In this document: one piece after another, positions 1 to 7,753 of the stretch | Position numbering within the stretch: position 1 is the first letter of the stretch | Layout of the letters: each line of letters begins with the position of its first letter | Assembly (NCBI GenBank): GCA_024686135.1 | Contig: JAIBDQ010000005.1 | Location: 1-48,837 of the forward strand | Length of the DNA stretch: 48,837 nucleotides | Source of the DNA: Halobacteriovorax sp. | Lineage (GTDB): Bacteria; Bdellovibrionota; Bacteriovoracia; Bacteriovoracales; Bacteriovoracaceae | Reading direction: 5' to 3' | The notes under the pieces: model-generated | Databases searched by the model: none | What the model was told of the DNA's origin: nothing | The model's input: only the letters and a program-made list of their open reading frames with translations | Program-made: the position numbers and the translations under genes

Positions 1-433
1 GTGCACCCAGAGTTTGAGTCGTAATATTTGCTTCAATAATTTTAAAGCCTTCCATCTCAGGAGTCCCAAGTGGACTTCCTTCATAACCAGCTTTTTCAAT
101 ATTTTTTGCATCGAAAGTATCAATGTTTAAAATAATAGTTCCGCCCCTCTTAACTGAACGAAGGTTCGCTTTTAAAGCTGCGGGATTCATGGCAATTAAA
201 ACATCAGGCTCATCACCTGGAGTGTTAATTTCACTGGCACCGATATGAACCTGGAATCCAGAAACACCAGCAACGGTTCCAATAGGAGCACGAATTTCAG
301 CTGGGAAATCAGGGAATGTGGCAATGTCATTACCCATAAGGGCAGACGTGTTTGAAAATTGAGTACCAGTCAACTGCATACCATCACCGGAATCGCCGGA
401 GAAACGGATGACTACACTGTCGAGTTCTTGCAT
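1..433 (-). CDS. korA: 2-oxoacid:ferredoxin oxidoreductase subunit alpha (2-oxoglutarate synthase type), 5' part only
   Basis: I translated the reverse complement from an ATG at 433; the frame stays open to the window edge, giving 144 codons of an N-terminal part. The protein starts with the gamma-domain signature of fused gamma-alpha 2-oxoacid:acceptor oxidoreductases: [14 protein letters not shown] near residue 7, then [11 protein letters not shown] near residue 42 and the segment around [11 protein letters not shown]. Family members oxidatively decarboxylate 2-oxoglutarate (or another 2-oxoacid) to the acyl-CoA with ferredoxin as acceptor, together with a TPP-binding beta subunit (KorB), which would be expected just beyond the left edge. 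A ribosome binding site AAAAGGA lies about 9 nt before the ATG. Substrate specificity cannot be fixed from this fragment. Confidence 0.88.
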   Translation of the reverse strand, partial: MQELDSVVIRFSGDSGDGMQLTGTQFSNTSALMGNDIATFPDFPAEIRAPIGTVAGVSGFQVHIGASEINTPGDEPDVLIAMNPAALKANLRSVKRGGTIILNIDTFDAKNIEKAGYEGSPLGTPEMEGFKIIEANITTQTLGA

Positions 434-623
434 TAGGAAAGTCCTTTTAAAAACGGTATTAAAAAAAATCGATTTTACCTTACCAATTATCGCCGGTTTT
501 GACTTCTTAAAAAGGTGGAAAAACTTGCTTTAAAAGCTCTGTGACGGGAGTTGTTTACTTTTTGACTCACGCACCAAGTAATATCATCAGGAATTCTTAT
601 TTGATCCTTTAGTCAGGTCTAAG

Positions 624-670
624 GACACGGCGCGAAGTTTGTTCGCTGTCGCTCTAGGTTAAGCTTAGAG
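624..670 (+). promoter_or_regulatory. two small hairpins in the leader of the glycosyltransferase gene
   Basis: GCGAA (632-636) can pair with TTCGC (642-646), extended by GACA (624-627) with TGTC (647-650) across an internal bulge. CTCTA (652-656) can pair with TAGAG (666-670). The start codon follows at 674 and has no clear ribosome binding site, so the folding may matter for translation. This is a pattern seen by eye, not a known element. Confidence 0.25.
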
Positions 671-673
671 CTG

Positions 674-1810
674 ATGAAAATTGCCTTTAATGCTTCACTT
701 TTATACAACGCCCAACTTAGGGGCTGGAACCGCTATACGGTGTCCCTGTTGAAGGAGCTTCAAAACCAAGGCCTCAGTTTATTTCTATACAGTAGAAAAG
801 CTGTTCACCCGGAGATAAAGAAGCTTCTTGGTCCAAACAATATCACTTACCGAGAAGCTCCAAAATCAAATTACTTTATGTGGGAACAGAGAATCTTGTC
901 TAAGTGGTGCCTAGAGGATCGCATCGACCTCTTTCATTCGCCTTATAACTATGGCCTTCCCTTCTCTTCTCCATGCCCTAAGGTTCTGACTCTCCACGAT
1001 GTAATCGAGGAAAAGTACTATAGGCCCTTTGAAAGTCTCGTATCTAAATTAAAACCTAGTTCTATTAAGTATCGTTTTTTACAAAGTTCAGCACCGAAGA
1101 ATGCAGACCATATAATAACCGTTAGTTACCACGCCAAAAATGACATCAAAGAATTCTACAAGATCCCAGAGGAAAAGATTGATGTTACTTATGAAGCTCA
1201 CCCAAAGGAGTTTGAAATAAAACTCTCTGACCAAGAGAGAAAGCAGGTCCTATCCAAGTATAAAATCAATTTTCCATTTGTGTTTTATATTGGAGGTTTT
1301 GATCAAAGAAAGAATATTCCCTTTCTCTTGGAAGCTTTCGCTAAGGCCTCTCTTCCAGACCATAGATTAGTTTTAGGTGGTTCGGGTGATTCAACTGACC
1401 TTGAAAGAAAGGCTTCTGGTCTCGGTATAAATGCCTTTGTTCACTTTACAGGTTATATAGATGACCAAGATCTTCCGGCCTTTTACCAAAGTGCAGATGC
1501 TTTTGTTTACCCATCTCTTTATGAAGGCTTTGGCTTACAAGTTTGCGAATCTATGGCCAGTGGCTGTCCCACCCTAGTAAGTGACCGTGGCTCACTCCCA
1601 GAAGTGCTAGGAGAAGGTGGACTATATTTTGATTTAGATGATCCTCGGGCCCTTGCCGATATGATGTCTAAGATTTCACTAAAACCTGACCTAAAGACAG
1701 AGTTGTCTGAACAGGCCCTAAAGCGCTCAAAATCCTTTAGTTGGGCAAAGACAGCTCAGCAAACCATTGAAATTTATAAAAAGGTATTAAGTAAAAAACA
1801 TACTTTGTAA
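674..1810 (+). CDS. glycosyltransferase, GT4 family (group 1)
   Basis: A 378-residue GT-B glycosyltransferase. The C-terminal half carries the nucleotide-sugar binding features of family GT4: [11 protein letters not shown] near residue 204, then a loop with the E-x7-E motif at E284 and E292 in [10 protein letters not shown], followed by MASGCPT. The N-terminal half is the acceptor Rossmann domain, with [10 protein letters not shown] near residue 107. It has no signal peptide, so it should act at the cytoplasmic side on a lipid-linked or polysaccharide acceptor; donor and acceptor are not readable from sequence. The gene stands alone between korA (divergent) and msrB (30 nt downstream, same strand). 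It has no clear ribosome binding site; the leader holds two short hairpins and a motif shared with the gene at 2559. Confidence 0.85.
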   Translation: MKIAFNASLLYNAQLRGWNRYTVSLLKELQNQGLSLFLYSRKAVHPEIKKLLGPNNITYREAPKSNYFMWEQRILSKWCLEDRIDLFHSPYNYGLPFSSPCPKVLTLHDVIEEKYYRPFESLVSKLKPSSIKYRFLQSSAPKNADHIITVSYHAKNDIKEFYKIPEEKIDVTYEAHPKEFEIKLSDQERKQVLSKYKINFPFVFYIGGFDQRKNIPFLLEAFAKASLPDHRLVLGGSGDSTDLERKASGLGINAFVHFTGYIDDQDLPAFYQSADAFVYPSLYEGFGLQVCESMASGCPTLVSDRGSLPEVLGEGGLYFDLDDPRALADMMSKISLKPDLKTELSEQALKRSKSFSWAKTAQQTIEIYKKVLSKKHTL

Positions 1811-1839
1811 CAAATCGATTCAAAGTTAAACTAAGCTAT

Positions 1840-2343
1840 ATGAAAACAATCATCTTAGTACTTATATTCTTATTGCCTACTCTCACTTGGAGCTATGAAG
1901 TGAAATTCGACAAAGAAGAAGCTCTTAAAAAGCTCTCTGATATACAAAGAAAAGTTACCCAAAAAGATGGAACTGAATCTCCTTTTAATAATGAATATAA
2001 TGACAATAAAAAAGAAGGCATTTATGTAGATGTCGTTTCAGGAGAGCCTCTCTTTGCTTCGGTTCACAAATATGATTCAGGTTCTGGCTGGCCTGCTTTC
2101 TACCAACCGCTTGTTAAGGCCAATATCGTTGAAAAAACTGATCGAAAACTTTTTATGACAAGAACGGAGGTTCGTTCAAAACACGCTAACAGTCATCTTG
2201 GACATGTTTTCACTGATGGTCCCAAACCCACGGGACTACGCTATTGTATTAACTCTGCTGCTTTAAAATTCATTCCTAAAGAAGAGATGGAAAAAGCTGG
2301 TTATGGGGAATTTTTAGAAGTCCTCAAAAAACCTCACAATTAA
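1840..2343 (+). CDS. msrB: exported peptide-methionine (R)-S-oxide reductase MsrB
   Basis: A 167-residue protein with a signal peptide (hydrophobic residues 4-18, likely cleavage around residue 19-20), so it probably repairs oxidised methionine in the periplasm. The MsrB domain covers residues 28-155: [10 protein letters not shown], the segment [18 protein letters not shown] (80-87), the His-rich stretch [11 protein letters not shown] (114-124) and [11 protein letters not shown], with catalytic Cys136. The two CxxC zinc motifs of the zinc-binding MsrB subclass are absent, as in PilB-type enzymes. The position in GxGWP that is a recycling Cys in some family members is Ser82 here, so reduction probably uses another thiol donor. 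There is no ribosome binding site; a TAAACT hexamer lies 7 nt before the ATG. Confidence 0.9.
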   Translation: MKTIILVLIFLLPTLTWSYEVKFDKEEALKKLSDIQRKVTQKDGTESPFNNEYNDNKKEGIYVDVVSGEPLFASVHKYDSGSGWPAFYQPLVKANIVEKTDRKLFMTRTEVRSKHANSHLGHVFTDGPKPTGLRYCINSAALKFIPKEEMEKAGYGEFLEVLKKPHN

Positions 2344-2358
2344 CGCTGCGAATCAGCA

Positions 2359-2393
2359 TTGACAAGATTAAGGAGCTCATTTAATTTAGCTCC
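2359..2393 (+). promoter_or_regulatory. putative promoter of tRNA-Val with an inverted repeat around the -10
   Basis: A perfect consensus -35 box TTGACA lies at 2359-2364 and TTTAAT (5 of 6 to consensus) at 2380-2385, with a short 15-nt spacer. The -10 sits in the loop of an inverted repeat, GGAGCT (2372-2377) and AGCTCC (2388-2393). The tRNA starts at 2405, a sensible distance for transcription start plus a short leader. The same inverted repeat could instead be a weak terminator for msrB. Confidence 0.45.
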
Positions 2394-2404
2394 ACACTGA
2401 TAGT

Positions 2405-2480
2405 GGGCGTTTAGCTCAGCTGGGAGAGCGCTACCCTTACAAGGTAGATGTCGGCGGTTCGATCCCGTCAACGCCCACCA
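2405..2480 (+). tRNA. tRNA-Val (anticodon UAC)
   Basis: The cloverleaf folds by eye. The acceptor stem is GGGCGTT with AACGCCC, the D arm contains TAGCTCAGCTGGGAGAGC, the anticodon stem is CTACC with GGTAG enclosing the loop CTTACAA (anticodon TAC), and the T arm is GGCGG-TTCGATC-CCGTC. The 3' CCA is encoded, making 76 nt. Anticodon UAC reads valine GUN codons. No clear terminator follows. Confidence 0.97.
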
Positions 2481-2558
2481 TTTATTCCACTGTCATTAGC
2501 AAAAACCCTGACTATTATCATCTGTTAATTGTGCGTCGCTCAACCCTAAGCTTCTATT

Positions 2559-3140
2559 ATGAAAAAAATAACTATCGCACTCAGCTTCCTTTTTATTTCT
2601 CTATCCGTATCGGCCGTCGATATTGTTGTCCCCAAAGGACAATATCAATATGACTCTGCTGAGATCGCTTTTGTCCGCGATGTACAGCTCTTTAGTGTGG
2701 CTGAGGAAACCGGCAAACAAAGATATGAAGAATTAAAAACTAAAAGATACATCTGCCGTTTTTACCCGGGCGATATGGTGAGCTGTTATAAGTTCATCGA
2801 CAATAACGACACCATTGAAATTTCAGAGCAAGAGGTTCTGCAGGTAACCCCTCACTTTGGACATAAGACAAGAGTAGAGCTTGAAACAAGAAATGAGTAC
2901 GAATTAGTGTATAGCGTTTTTCAACCAGTTGATATGCCTATCGGAATAGCTGAAGGTTATCGCTTACATGTTAGAGAAGCGGGAGACTACTTCCTTGAAG
3001 TGTTTCTTGATGGCAATATTTTAAGATACCGATACGCCAATACAAAAACTTTAAGGTTACAATTGAAGAAAAGAAAGACAATTGGTGAGAATCACTGGCT
3101 TGAGTACGCGATCAATTCAATCTACAAAAAAGTTCAATAG
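2559..3140 (+). CDS. secreted protein of unknown function, paralogue of the 7057-7632 product
   Basis: A 193-residue protein with a signal peptide (hydrophobic residues 5-18, AVD-type cleavage near residue 20). I do not recognise a family. It is clearly homologous along its length to the product of 7057-7632. Shared blocks are VPxGQYxY and EIxFVxDV (residues 24-43), YxC and a second Cys (C66 and C76 region), EVLxxTPxF (near 112) and a C-terminal block KRKxxGxxxWxEYxIxSxY. Two conserved cysteines suggest a disulfide in the periplasm. There is no ribosome binding site; the leader shares GTCGCTC-N5-TAAGCTT with the gene at 674. The 3' end overlaps the convergent lipoprotein gene by 7 nt. Confidence 0.8.
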   Translation: MKKITIALSFLFISLSVSAVDIVVPKGQYQYDSAEIAFVRDVQLFSVAEETGKQRYEELKTKRYICRFYPGDMVSCYKFIDNNDTIEISEQEVLQVTPHFGHKTRVELETRNEYELVYSVFQPVDMPIGIAEGYRLHVREAGDYFLEVFLDGNILRYRYANTKTLRLQLKKRKTIGENHWLEYAINSIYKKVQ

Positions 3141-4351
3141 TTCTTGCAAAACTGTCGCTCCGAATCCGGAGCGATATTCTCATGAGTCTCTAAAGAAAAA
3201 ACGGTATTCATTGAATTCAACTCACCGGCCATCTCAGTCGGAAGCATTAACTCTATAGCATTTCTTGCTTCCAATAAAATATTTGTTTGTAAAATCCTAT
3301 TTTTTTGAAACCAAAATATTTGTGAATCTTTTTCATTATTCTCTCTAAATTTACCATAGGTACAAGATTCAAAATGTTCAGTAAAAAGCATAAAGTAATT
3401 TTCCATCATCATCGCCAAATGTTCTCTATTTGTAATATACGAATAAAAGATTATCCCAATATTTGGAACAAAGTCAGAATAAAAATCCTCTATTGAAAAC
3501 TCATGACTCTCAGGGGTCTCCAGTTCGCCATAAATTAAAAAGATGGCATACTCCCAAGCCTTTTTAGTTTCAGGGTAAACAATCTTTCGACTAACCATTT
3601 CCTTATTTTCATAGCGAGAGGTTCTGAGTTCGTAATAACTTTTAGATTTATCAAGAGTATCAAACTCATTAATAGGGTAAACATCATTCGCATGAGTTAA
3701 TTCGTGAAAAAGAAGTCTCGTTAAAACTGGTTTAATATCAGAAATAGTTCTCTCTTTTTTCGAATAACTAGAATAGATTGTTTTATTATCTTTAACAAAA
3801 TCCCAATCTGTAAAAACCTTCTTTCTTTCATCCCTTGAGTAGCGTCCATCTTTTTTAAAGATTAGTTTTTTATACTCCTCTTGTGTCTTCCAAAGGTAAG
3901 AAGCATTTAAATAAATCATTCCAGTAGGTGTGTAGTAAAATGAAGCGCTAATCTCATCAGAGATGATAATTCCAGAGACAGATGCGAATAGAGCAAATAA
4001 ATATTTGTTATCAATATGGTTTAAATATTCTTCAAAGTTTTTAGCTAAGAAATCGTGACTTACAATCGTATTTTCCAATACAAATTTTGTATTAATCTCC
4101 TGACCTTTCATTCCAAGAAGAGGTACTTTCTCCGGTGTACAACCTTCTCCAAGTTTCTGAAGGGCACAGTTTCTAATCGCGCTATAATAAGGAGAACCTA
4201 ACTTAGCTGCTGCAAGCTTCTTGTTGCTGTCGAAAAAGCCTAAATTTTGTTCGATCTCATTTTGATGAGGCTCACCTGCAACTGGCGAAGACTTTTTATT
4301 TCCACAGGAAGCCAGTAGGGAAATTAATAGAATTAAGATTGAGTATTTCAT
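3134..4351 (-). CDS. lipoprotein with an HExxH (HELTH) metallopeptidase-like motif
   Basis: A 405-residue lipoprotein. Residues 1-15 are a lipoprotein signal sequence ending in LLASC, so Cys16 is the lipidated residue. The body contains HELTH at 216-220, preceded by a hydrophobic/Arg helix (VLTRLLF), as expected for a zinc-metallopeptidase active-site helix; a third ligand is not obvious, and there are acidic candidates after residue 280. No named family is recognised. It is probably a periplasmic or surface protease-like protein. The -10/-35 pair at 4361-4389 places the transcription start almost at the ATG, and there is no ribosome binding site. The gene runs in the same direction as the membrane protein gene upstream (4432-6948), with 80 nt between them. 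Confidence 0.75.
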   Translation of the reverse strand: MKYSILILLISLLASCGNKKSSPVAGEPHQNEIEQNLGFFDSNKKLAAAKLGSPYYSAIRNCALQKLGEGCTPEKVPLLGMKGQEINTKFVLENTIVSHDFLAKNFEEYLNHIDNKYLFALFASVSGIIISDEISASFYYTPTGMIYLNASYLWKTQEEYKKLIFKKDGRYSRDERKKVFTDWDFVKDNKTIYSSYSKKERTISDIKPVLTRLLFHELTHANDVYPINEFDTLDKSKSYYELRTSRYENKEMVSRKIVYPETKKAWEYAIFLIYGELETPESHEFSIEDFYSDFVPNIGIIFYSYITNREHLAMMMENYFMLFTEHFESCTYGKFRENNEKDSQIFWFQKNRILQTNILLEARNAIELMLPTEMAGELNSMNTVFSLETHENIAPDSERQFCKNY

Positions 4352-4360
4352 AGCTCAAAC

Positions 4361-4389
4361 AAGATAACACCGCGCTGCGTCACCAGCAA
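4361..4389 (-). promoter_or_regulatory. putative promoter of the HELTH lipoprotein gene
   Basis: On the minus strand, TTGCTG (4384-4389) and TATCTT (4361-4366) are separated by exactly 17 nt. The start codon begins 9 nt after the -10, so the mRNA would have a leader of only a few nucleotides. Confidence 0.45.
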
Positions 4390-4431
4390 TCCTATTGAAA
4401 TATTTATATTCAGTTTTTTCGAGAACTTAGC

Positions 4432-6948
4432 TTATTCTCTAGGAAATTCCTTTATCCAGTACAGCCAGCTATATCTTGAATGAGGTCTTTTATACTCTGT
4501 GAGCATATTATCATCAGTGATAAGCGAAAGGTCTTTTCGTTTTCTAAGAATAGGTCCAATATCTGAAAAGTCTTTTGAAGCCACTTTCTCTAACTTCTTT
4601 TCAAATTCTATTTGTGAAACCCCAGATCTTCTATAATGAAAATCTTCTTTAAGAACTCTAAGTCTTTCTTTTTTATCTAAAACAACCTCTGAATCTGTTC
4701 CCATAAAAAGATTGGCATAGCGAGTAATCCTCTTAAATATTTGCGCACCTGTGAAGAGTCCATCGGGAGAATTAGTGGCGTTAAAAAAGACGACTCCATC
4801 AGGCGAAAGTCTCGATTTTGATAATTCTAAAAACTCTTTTGATAAGAGGTTACTCACCATGCTGCGGTAGTGATGGGGAGTATTCATTATAATCACGTCA
4901 AACTTCTTGTTGGGATTTAATTTTAACCAACGTCTAGCATCGTTAAAATGAATATTAACACTCGGGTCTTGGATTAATTTGTCATGTCCTGGATAAAAAG
5001 AAGATAACTTAAAGTACCCTGGGTTTATATCTATGATATCTAAGCTCTCAAGTGGTTTATAATCCTGAATTATTCTCCCCCAAGCACCAACACTCATTCC
5101 AATCAGAAGAACCTTTCTTGGTTTTGGATGCAAGAGTGCAAAGATATAGGGTCTATCTAATGGGAAGTCATAAAAAAGTCCTTCCGACCATCTACCGTCA
5201 AATCCCCCACCACCCGAAGTAATATGGAATCCATTCTCATCAATATGGGTTGTGATGATTCCATGTCTATTCTGAATAACTTTATCAAATCTAGTCGCTA
5301 CCATAGGGGCAGATTTTTTAAAAAGTTTAAAAAGTAGGCCATCACTAAAAAAATAATAACTTCCACCAATGAGAACTAAAGAAAATAGCGAGGCTGCTAT
5401 TTTTTCTTTCTCCGGTTTATACATTATTAAACTTAAGAAAATCGATCCAAGGGCAAAAAGAAAAAATGCATCTTCAAGAGAAATTGTATCTAGGACAATA
5501 TAACCTGTGACAAGTGGCCCTAAAGTACAACCTAGAATATTTGCTAAATATAGTTTTGAAAGCTGACTTCCAACATGACCCCCTTTCTTAGCAATTAAAT
5601 CATGACAAAGAGCAATCAAAACTCCACCCTGTAAGAACGCCACAAACATAATCAACCCATAAGAAACGAGAAGCCCGCCATTAGCGGTTAGAGATAAAAC
5701 GAAACTGACCAGAACTAATGAAAAAGCATACACAACCGCCGAGGCGAGTAGCATGAAGCTTATCTTCCGCATAGGAAATGAGTCTTCTTCACATAGTTTT
5801 TTCGCAAAAGCGGAACTTAGTGCAATCCCAATTAGGAAGAAGCCTAATACATGTCCAAAAACTTGAGGCATGCCTGCTACTGAAAATCCGATGGCCCTTA
5901 CCCATAGGATTTCTTGGCTTAAAGAAATAAACCCTACAAGAAAAGCTAATACATAATAAATAAGACATGAGCCCTCTGTACTTCCCTTGGTCTTCTCGAG
6001 CCCAACTTTTTCATGAGAGGTTTCAGTTAATCGAATATAGAGAAACGTGCAGAGTCCAACTCCTAAGTTAAAAAGGGCTGCAACCTTTGTAGCTGAACTA
6101 ATTCCCATAAACACAAAAAGAAGGTCAACGCATAAAAAAGAAGCAAGGGCTGCCCCAGCAGTATTAAAGAAATAAAGTGTTCCAAAAGAGACGCCAGTGT
6201 TTTTCTTATAATAATTTAGGTAAGTCACCAAAATGGGAAGGGTTGCCCCCATAAAAATAGTAGGAATAAGGAGCAACAAGAAAAGTAAACTCATTCCTCC
6301 TGTAAATGAAACCGACCAAAAGATAGGATTGAAACCTTTAAAAATATAAGAACTAAAGAAACCAAATATACCAATTAAAAGCTCACATAAGAAGAAGGCT
6401 TCTGGTAGTTTTTCTGGATATTTTTTTGAAATCCAGCCCCCAAGAATTCCCCCTAGTCCCAAGCCTAGCATAAAAATACTTACAATAATGACCACGGACT
6501 CTGTGTTTACACCGATCATTTGAAAAAGAATTCTTTGCCAAGAGACCTGATAAATTAGACTTGCAATGCCTGAAAAGAAAAAGAGAAATATAAAGAATCT
6601 ATTTGCATAAGCTTCTTTATTGTCCTTTTCTCCAAATGGATAAAAAAGGACCAAAATTATAAAGACAAAATATAGACAGCTTGCCAAGAGTAATACTGGT
6701 AAAGAAAACCTTAACTCAAACGGTAGAACTAATAAGAAAGAAATAGGTGCAAGTATGGCCCTCTTTTTAAAGACCGAATTAAGAACATCGTTTAACACCC
6801 ATTTTTTAATTACAAAGTCCGAAGCCAATTGATAAAATCCCAATAGCAGAAAGCTTAAGACCACTTTAAAAAATAAAGAACTTCCTAAAGTGAAATATCC
6901 GAAAAAAACTGAAACCAAAAAGGCCAAAAATAGTCGTACATAAGTCAT
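4432..6948 (-). CDS. polytopic membrane protein with C-terminal spermidine-synthase-like (SAM-fold) domain
   Basis: About 838 residues from the ATG at 6948. The frame extends upstream to a GTG at 7005, but that extension is hydrophilic and a TATAAT sits 6 nt before the ATG at 6948. Residues 1 to about 540 form many hydrophobic segments resembling the membrane half of fused MFS/spermidine-synthase proteins. The C-terminal 280 residues carry a Rossmann methyltransferase core: VLLIGMSVGAWG, then DIIDINPGY, NDARRWL and FDVIIMNTPHHY. The order matches spermidine synthase (PF01564), but the glycine motif is degenerate and the catalytic Asp region reads MNTPHHY rather than a D-x-x-D-P type sequence. 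Real polyamine synthesis is therefore doubtful. A membrane-anchored aminopropyl- or methyltransferase, or a binding domain, is possible. Confidence 0.75.
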   Translation of the reverse strand: MTYVRLFLAFLVSVFFGYFTLGSSLFFKVVLSFLLLGFYQLASDFVIKKWVLNDVLNSVFKKRAILAPISFLLVLPFELRFSLPVLLLASCLYFVFIILVLFYPFGEKDNKEAYANRFFIFLFFFSGIASLIYQVSWQRILFQMIGVNTESVVIIVSIFMLGLGLGGILGGWISKKYPEKLPEAFFLCELLIGIFGFFSSYIFKGFNPIFWSVSFTGGMSLLFLLLLIPTIFMGATLPILVTYLNYYKKNTGVSFGTLYFFNTAGAALASFLCVDLLFVFMGISSATKVAALFNLGVGLCTFLYIRLTETSHEKVGLEKTKGSTEGSCLIYYVLAFLVGFISLSQEILWVRAIGFSVAGMPQVFGHVLGFFLIGIALSSAFAKKLCEEDSFPMRKISFMLLASAVVYAFSLVLVSFVLSLTANGGLLVSYGLIMFVAFLQGGVLIALCHDLIAKKGGHVGSQLSKLYLANILGCTLGPLVTGYIVLDTISLEDAFFLFALGSIFLSLIMYKPEKEKIAASLFSLVLIGGSYYFFSDGLLFKLFKKSAPMVATRFDKVIQNRHGIITTHIDENGFHITSGGGGFDGRWSEGLFYDFPLDRPYIFALLHPKPRKVLLIGMSVGAWGRIIQDYKPLESLDIIDINPGYFKLSSFYPGHDKLIQDPSVNIHFNDARRWLKLNPNKKFDVIIMNTPHHYRSMVSNLLSKEFLELSKSRLSPDGVVFFNATNSPDGLFTGAQIFKRITRYANLFMGTDSEVVLDKKERLRVLKEDFHYRRSGVSQIEFEKKLEKVASKDFSDIGPILRKRKDLSLITDDNMLTEYKRPHSRYSWLYWIKEFPRE

Positions 6949-6954
6949 GACCAG

Positions 6955-6960
6955 ATTATA
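6955..6960 (-). promoter_or_regulatory. perfect -10 hexamer 6 nt before the ATG of the spermidine-synthase-like gene
   Basis: TATAAT on the minus strand, exactly 6 nt upstream of the ATG at 6948, with no ribosome binding site between. No good -35 is visible 16-18 nt upstream. It supports choosing this ATG over the upstream GTG and suggests a leaderless transcript. Confidence 0.4.
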
Positions 6961-7056
6961 AATCATTTCAAGTCTATATGCGAGGCACAACAAAGAATTC
7001 GTCACGTCCCAATTTCAACCTTTTCATAGTGCATTCCTTGGTCATAGGATTCCCAT

Positions 7057-7632
7057 ATGAAAAAACTAACTATCCTACTCTCCCTTTTAATTTCTACGGC
7101 TCTTTTCGCAAATAAAGTAGAGGTTCCACTGGGACAATATGAATATGTTCGCTCCGAAATCTCCTTCGTTAAGGATGTTCGAGTTCTGAATACATTAAAC
7201 CAAGAAGGTAGGGACCAGTTGGCCATTCTTAGAAAAGATAAATACAGTTGCCGTCGATTTCCAAGAAGCTGGTTTAAATGCATCAAGTTTCTTGAAGATC
7301 GCGCTGTAGTTGATATTCCCTTAGCAGAAGTTCTGAAGCTAACCCCAAGTTTCGATGATGAATTTGAAATGGAATTATTTTCTGAGTCAGACTACCTAAG
7401 CATTTTTGATGTAGAACAGATTGTCGAAACACCAAAGGCCACGGCAAAGAAATACAGAATGTATGTTATCAGCGATGGTGTTAAGCATATTGATATTGAG
7501 TTTGGTGATAAAGAGTATAGATTCAATTACAAAAAAACAGATGTTCTAAGTATGCAACTTACTAAAAGAAAGAATCTTGGAAAGCATAATTGGATAGAGT
7601 ACGGAATCCTATCATTCTACAGAGTTCCTTAA
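7057..7632 (+). CDS. secreted protein of unknown function, paralogue of the 2559-3140 product
   Basis: A 191-residue protein with a signal peptide (hydrophobic residues 4-17, cleavage near ALFA-N). It aligns end to end with the product of 2559-3140: VPLGQYEY, EISFVKDV, two conserved Cys residues (C69 and the C of FKCIKF), EVLKLTPSF and the C-terminal KRK..G...W.EY. Sequences outside these blocks have diverged strongly, so the duplication is old. The gene is divergent from the membrane protein gene, with about 108 nt between start codons. AGGA lies 8 nt before the ATG. Function unknown; probably periplasmic. Confidence 0.8.
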   Translation: MKKLTILLSLLISTALFANKVEVPLGQYEYVRSEISFVKDVRVLNTLNQEGRDQLAILRKDKYSCRRFPRSWFKCIKFLEDRAVVDIPLAEVLKLTPSFDDEFEMELFSESDYLSIFDVEQIVETPKATAKKYRMYVISDGVKHIDIEFGDKEYRFNYKKTDVLSMQLTKRKNLGKHNWIEYGILSFYRVP

Positions 7633-7667
7633 TTTCAGACACTTACCACTGTCTATTTTTATAACAC

Positions 7668-7688
7668 CCCTTGAAAACCTTTCAAGGG
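7668..7688. other. perfect 9-bp hairpin between two secreted-protein genes
   Basis: CCCTTGAAA (7668-7676) and TTTCAAGGG (7680-7688) pair perfectly around a 3-nt loop. No T-run follows on either strand, so it is not a standard Rho-independent terminator. It could protect the 3' end of the upstream mRNA or be a DNA site. Confidence 0.45.
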
Positions 7689-7753
7689 ACCCCATCTTGG
7701 CGACCTAATTAGATAAGATCAAGTAATTGAACTAATTAAACCAAGGCCTATTA

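Noticed and set aside
4432-5200. Annotating the C-terminal domain as an active spermidine synthase
   Set aside because: The glycine-rich loop and catalytic Asp region are not conserved; only the general fold can be claimed.
7002-7286. Minus-strand 94-codon frame between the membrane protein and the second paralogue
   Set aside because: It overlaps the paralogue gene almost entirely, has no family features and no ribosome binding site.
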